This document shows, in pieces, positions 62,092-64,000 of a stretch of 64,000 nucleotides of DNA; position 1 is the stretch's first letter, and each line of letters begins with the position of its first letter. Below the pieces are notes generated by a model that made no database searches, was not told the origin of the DNA, and worked only from the letters and a program-made list of their open reading frames with translations. The stretch is from Amycolatopsis sp. CA-230715. GTDB lineage: Bacteria > Actinomycetota > Actinomycetes > Mycobacteriales > Pseudonocardiaceae. Position numbers and translations under genes: made by a program. The stretch covers positions 1,177,501 through 1,241,500 of the forward strand of contig NZ_CP059997.1 of NCBI RefSeq assembly GCF_018736145.1, read 5' to 3'.

Positions 62092-64000
62092 CGGCCGTCC
62101 TCCCTCCTTCGGCGCCTTCCCGGAGCCGCCGCACGAAATCGAGCAGCTCGACCCCGCGCGGGCGGCGACCTGGCCGGATGTCGCAGGTGGCCGCCTTCGC
62201 CTCCTGGATGTGCACGTTCGGGTCCAGCACCACCGACAGCAGGTCGTTCGCGGCGTCACCGCGGGAAATCCCGTTGGGTCCCCAGTGGTAGGGCAGGCCG
62301 ATCTGGTGGATCGTCCGCCCGCGCACCCGCAGCGGTTTGATCCGCTCGGTCACCAGGACGCGCGCTTCGATGGCGGTCCGCGCCGAGACGATCGTCGCCC
62401 ACCCGAGGTGGTCGAGACCCCGTTCGGTCGCGAGTTCCGGGGACACCTCGCAGAAGAACTCCGGTTGCAGCTCCGACAGGTAGGGCAGGGTGCGGCTCAT
62501 CCCGCCCGCGGTGTGGTGCTCGGTGAGCCGGTAGGTGGTGAACACGTAGGGGTAAACCGGGCTGCCCGCCGGGTTGTACGGGTTCGACGGGACGCCGAGC
62601 GTCTGACGGGCGGGATTCTCCCGCTGGCCGTAAAGCGCATTGTCCACAGGGGACTCGAACGGTTCGTAGTGCGCCGGGAGCGGGCCGTCGGCGAGCCCTG
62701 CCGGGACGTAGAGCCAGGCCTTCCCGTCGGTCTGCATGATGAACGGGTCGCGCCCGCTCAGCGCGTCCTGCGCCTTCGCGCCGTCGGGCGGCACGTAGTC
62801 CGGCGGCTTCGTGGCTTCGAAGTCCGGCACGTCCGGGCCGGTCCACTTGCCCCGCTCCGCGTCCCAGGTGACGTACTTCTTCCGTTCGCTCCACGGGTTT
62901 CCGTCCGGGTCCGCGGACGCCCGGTTGTAGAGGATCCGCCGGTTCGCCGGCCACGCCCACGCCCAGCCGCTCGCCACCCAGTCCTGTTCGCCGCCGGGTT
63001 TCCGGTTCGCTGCGTGGTTGTGGCCGTCCGCGCGGACCCCGCAGTAGATCCAGCAGCCGCAGCTCGTCGAGCCGTTGTCGGTCAGCTCCGTGTAGGACGA
63101 CAGCGGTCCCGACGGCCCGTGCCCGTTGATCTCCGCCAGCACAGACTCCGCACTCGGCTCGGCGATCGCGCCCTCGGTCGGATAGCTCCAGGTCAGCTCC
63201 CTGATCGGCGCGTCCCTCGAAGCGGTGCCGGTGGCGAGGCGCTCGCGGATCAGCCTGCCGAGGTGGTAGTAGAACCACAGGTCGCTGCGGGCGTCGCCGG
63301 GTGGTTCGACGGCCTTGTGGTGCCACTGCAGCAGGCGCTGGGTGTTGGTGAAGCTGCCGTCCTTCTCGGTGTGCGCGGCGGCGGGCAGGAAGAAGACCTC
63401 GGTGCCGATCTCCTCGCTGCGCAGTTCGCCGGTTTCGATCTCGGGGCCGTCCTTCCAGAACGTGGCGCTCTCGATCATTTGCAGGTCGCGAACCACCAGC
63501 CAGTCCAGGTTCGCCATGCCGAGCCGCTGCATCTTCCCGTTGGCCGAGCCGACGGCGGGGTTCTCCCCGACCAGGAAGTACCCCTTGCACGTCCCGTCGA
63601 GCTGGTTCTTCACCGTGGCGTAGGTACCGTGGTCGCCGGTCAGCCTCGGCAGGTGGCCGAAGCGGAAGTCGTTGTGCGGCTGGGCGTTCTCGCCCCAGTA
63701 CGCCTTGAGCAGGCTCACCGCGTACGAGCGCATGTTGCCCCAGAACCCGGTGCCGCCCGCGTCGGCGGCCACGAACTCGTCGAGGCCGAAGTGCTGGTGC
63801 GCGTGCGGCATCGGGATGTACCCGGGCAGGATGTTGAACAGGGTCGGGATGTCGGTGGAGCCCTGGATGCTGGCGTGCCCGCGCAGGGCGAGGATGCCAC
63901 CGCCCGGCCGCCCGATGTTGCCGAGCAGGGTCTGCAGGATCGACGCGGTGCGGATGTACTGCGCGCCGACGGTGTGGTGCGTCCAGCCGACCGAATACAC
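62084..64000 (-). CDS. Formate dehydrogenase-type molybdopterin subunit, N-terminus outside window
   Basis: A 638-codon fragment of a molybdopterin oxidoreductase. Features: TASILQTLLGNIGRPGGGIL and HASIQGSTDIPTLFNILPGY (FdnG/FdhA-like), YFLVGENPAVGSANGKMQRL, HTEKDGSFTNTQRLLQWHHK, and a C-terminal MoCo-binding domain with RGRTIHQIGLPYHWGPNG. These match the cytoplasmic or Tat-exported FDH-N/O group of about 1000 residues; 350-400 are missing upstream. The catalytic Cys or selenocysteine lies beyond the edge, so it cannot be judged. Precedes the 4Fe-4S and NrfD genes on the minus strand, giving a three-subunit membrane complex. Confidence 0.83.
   Translation of the reverse strand: MYSVGWTHHTVGAQYIRTASILQTLLGNIGRPGGGILALRGHASIQGSTDIPTLFNILPGYIPMPHAHQHFGLDEFVAADAGGTGFWGNMRSYAVSLLKAYWGENAQPHNDFRFGHLPRLTGDHGTYATVKNQLDGTCKGYFLVGENPAVGSANGKMQRLGMANLDWLVVRDLQMIESATFWKDGPEIETGELRSEEIGTEVFFLPAAAHTEKDGSFTNTQRLLQWHHKAVEPPGDARSDLWFYYHLGRLIRERLATGTASRDAPIRELTWSYPTEGAIAEPSAESVLAEINGHGPSGPLSSYTELTDNGSTSCGCWIYCGVRADGHNHAANRKPGGEQDWVASGWAWAWPANRRILYNRASADPDGNPWSERKKYVTWDAERGKWTGPDVPDFEATKPPDYVPPDGAKAQDALSGRDPFIMQTDGKAWLYVPAGLADGPLPAHYEPFESPVDNALYGQRENPARQTLGVPSNPYNPAGSPVYPYVFTTYRLTEHHTAGGMSRTLPYLSELQPEFFCEVSPELATERGLDHLGWATIVSARTAIEARVLVTERIKPLRVRGRTIHQIGLPYHWGPNGISRGDAANDLLSVVLDPNVHIQEAKAATCDIRPGRRPRGVELLDFVRRLREGAEGGRTADG

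Overview
The window is about 70% G+C. It has GTG and TTG starts, coupled ATGA/GTGA junctions, a DUF397/Scr1-type regulator pair, 13E12-type DUF222-HNH proteins, AftB-like arabinosyltransferases and a one-chain acyl-CoA carboxylase. These point to an actinomycete of the Pseudonocardiaceae (Amycolatopsis-like). The genus is inferred, because no rRNA or other marker lies in the window. I saw no tRNA, rRNA, CRISPR array or complete insertion sequence.

Layout. 1-2.6 kb: end of a beta-propeller gene, a DUF397 + XRE/DUF5753 pair, and a divergent coupled operon of three small genes (one membrane, two cysteine-rich). 2.7-5.3 kb: a frameshifted DUF222-HNH gene, a VOC protein, and two gene remnants joined head to head. 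5.3-12 kb: an amidohydrolase whose start codon lies in a 40-bp palindrome, and an 1822-residue acyl-CoA carboxylase. 12.3-15.1 kb: EF-hand protein, luciferase-like oxidoreductase, secreted SGNH hydrolase. 15.4-17.9 kb: a lower-G+C, co-directional array of four related genes of unknown family plus a 32-residue membrane peptide; this is the best candidate for an undescribed system. 18.4-21.6 kb: tandem AftB-like glycosyltransferases with gene-conversion tracts.

21.6-33.6 kb is a chain of small catabolic or transport units, each facing its own regulator: MarR/amidohydrolase, GntR/MHS transporter, MarR/(metallo-beta-lactamase-fold + FAD hydroxylase), and a frameshifted AraC/(epimerase-like + alpha/beta hydrolase). 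33.6-40.7 kb: POT peptide transporter, secreted GH20 hexosaminidase, two lipoproteins, a Tat-exported phosphoesterase, and a GAF-ANTAR RNA-binding regulator. 41-50.8 kb: TetR, a TIM-barrel protein, a serine hydrolase + HSL esterase pair facing a PucR regulator, methyltransferase, a decayed alpha/beta hydrolase, a secreted peptidase and an intact DUF222-HNH protein. 51-60.3 kb: FAD monooxygenase, dialkylglycine decarboxylase with a divergent GntR, a secreted SRPBCC protein with a divergent TetR, a second TetR facing an SMP-30-like gene, methyltransferase, HAD dehalogenase, CGNR regulator. 60.3-64 kb: a formate-dehydrogenase-type operon (NrfD, 4Fe-4S and molybdopterin subunits, in reverse order on the minus strand); the catalytic subunit runs off the right edge.

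Taken together this is accessory, soil-type metabolism: many one-step degradation modules under local repressors with visible palindromic operators. Decay is also evident: one deletion frameshift, one G-run frameshift, one multiply shifted hydrolase and two truncated remnants. Functions given are family-level readings from the translated sequence; substrates are mostly not determinable.
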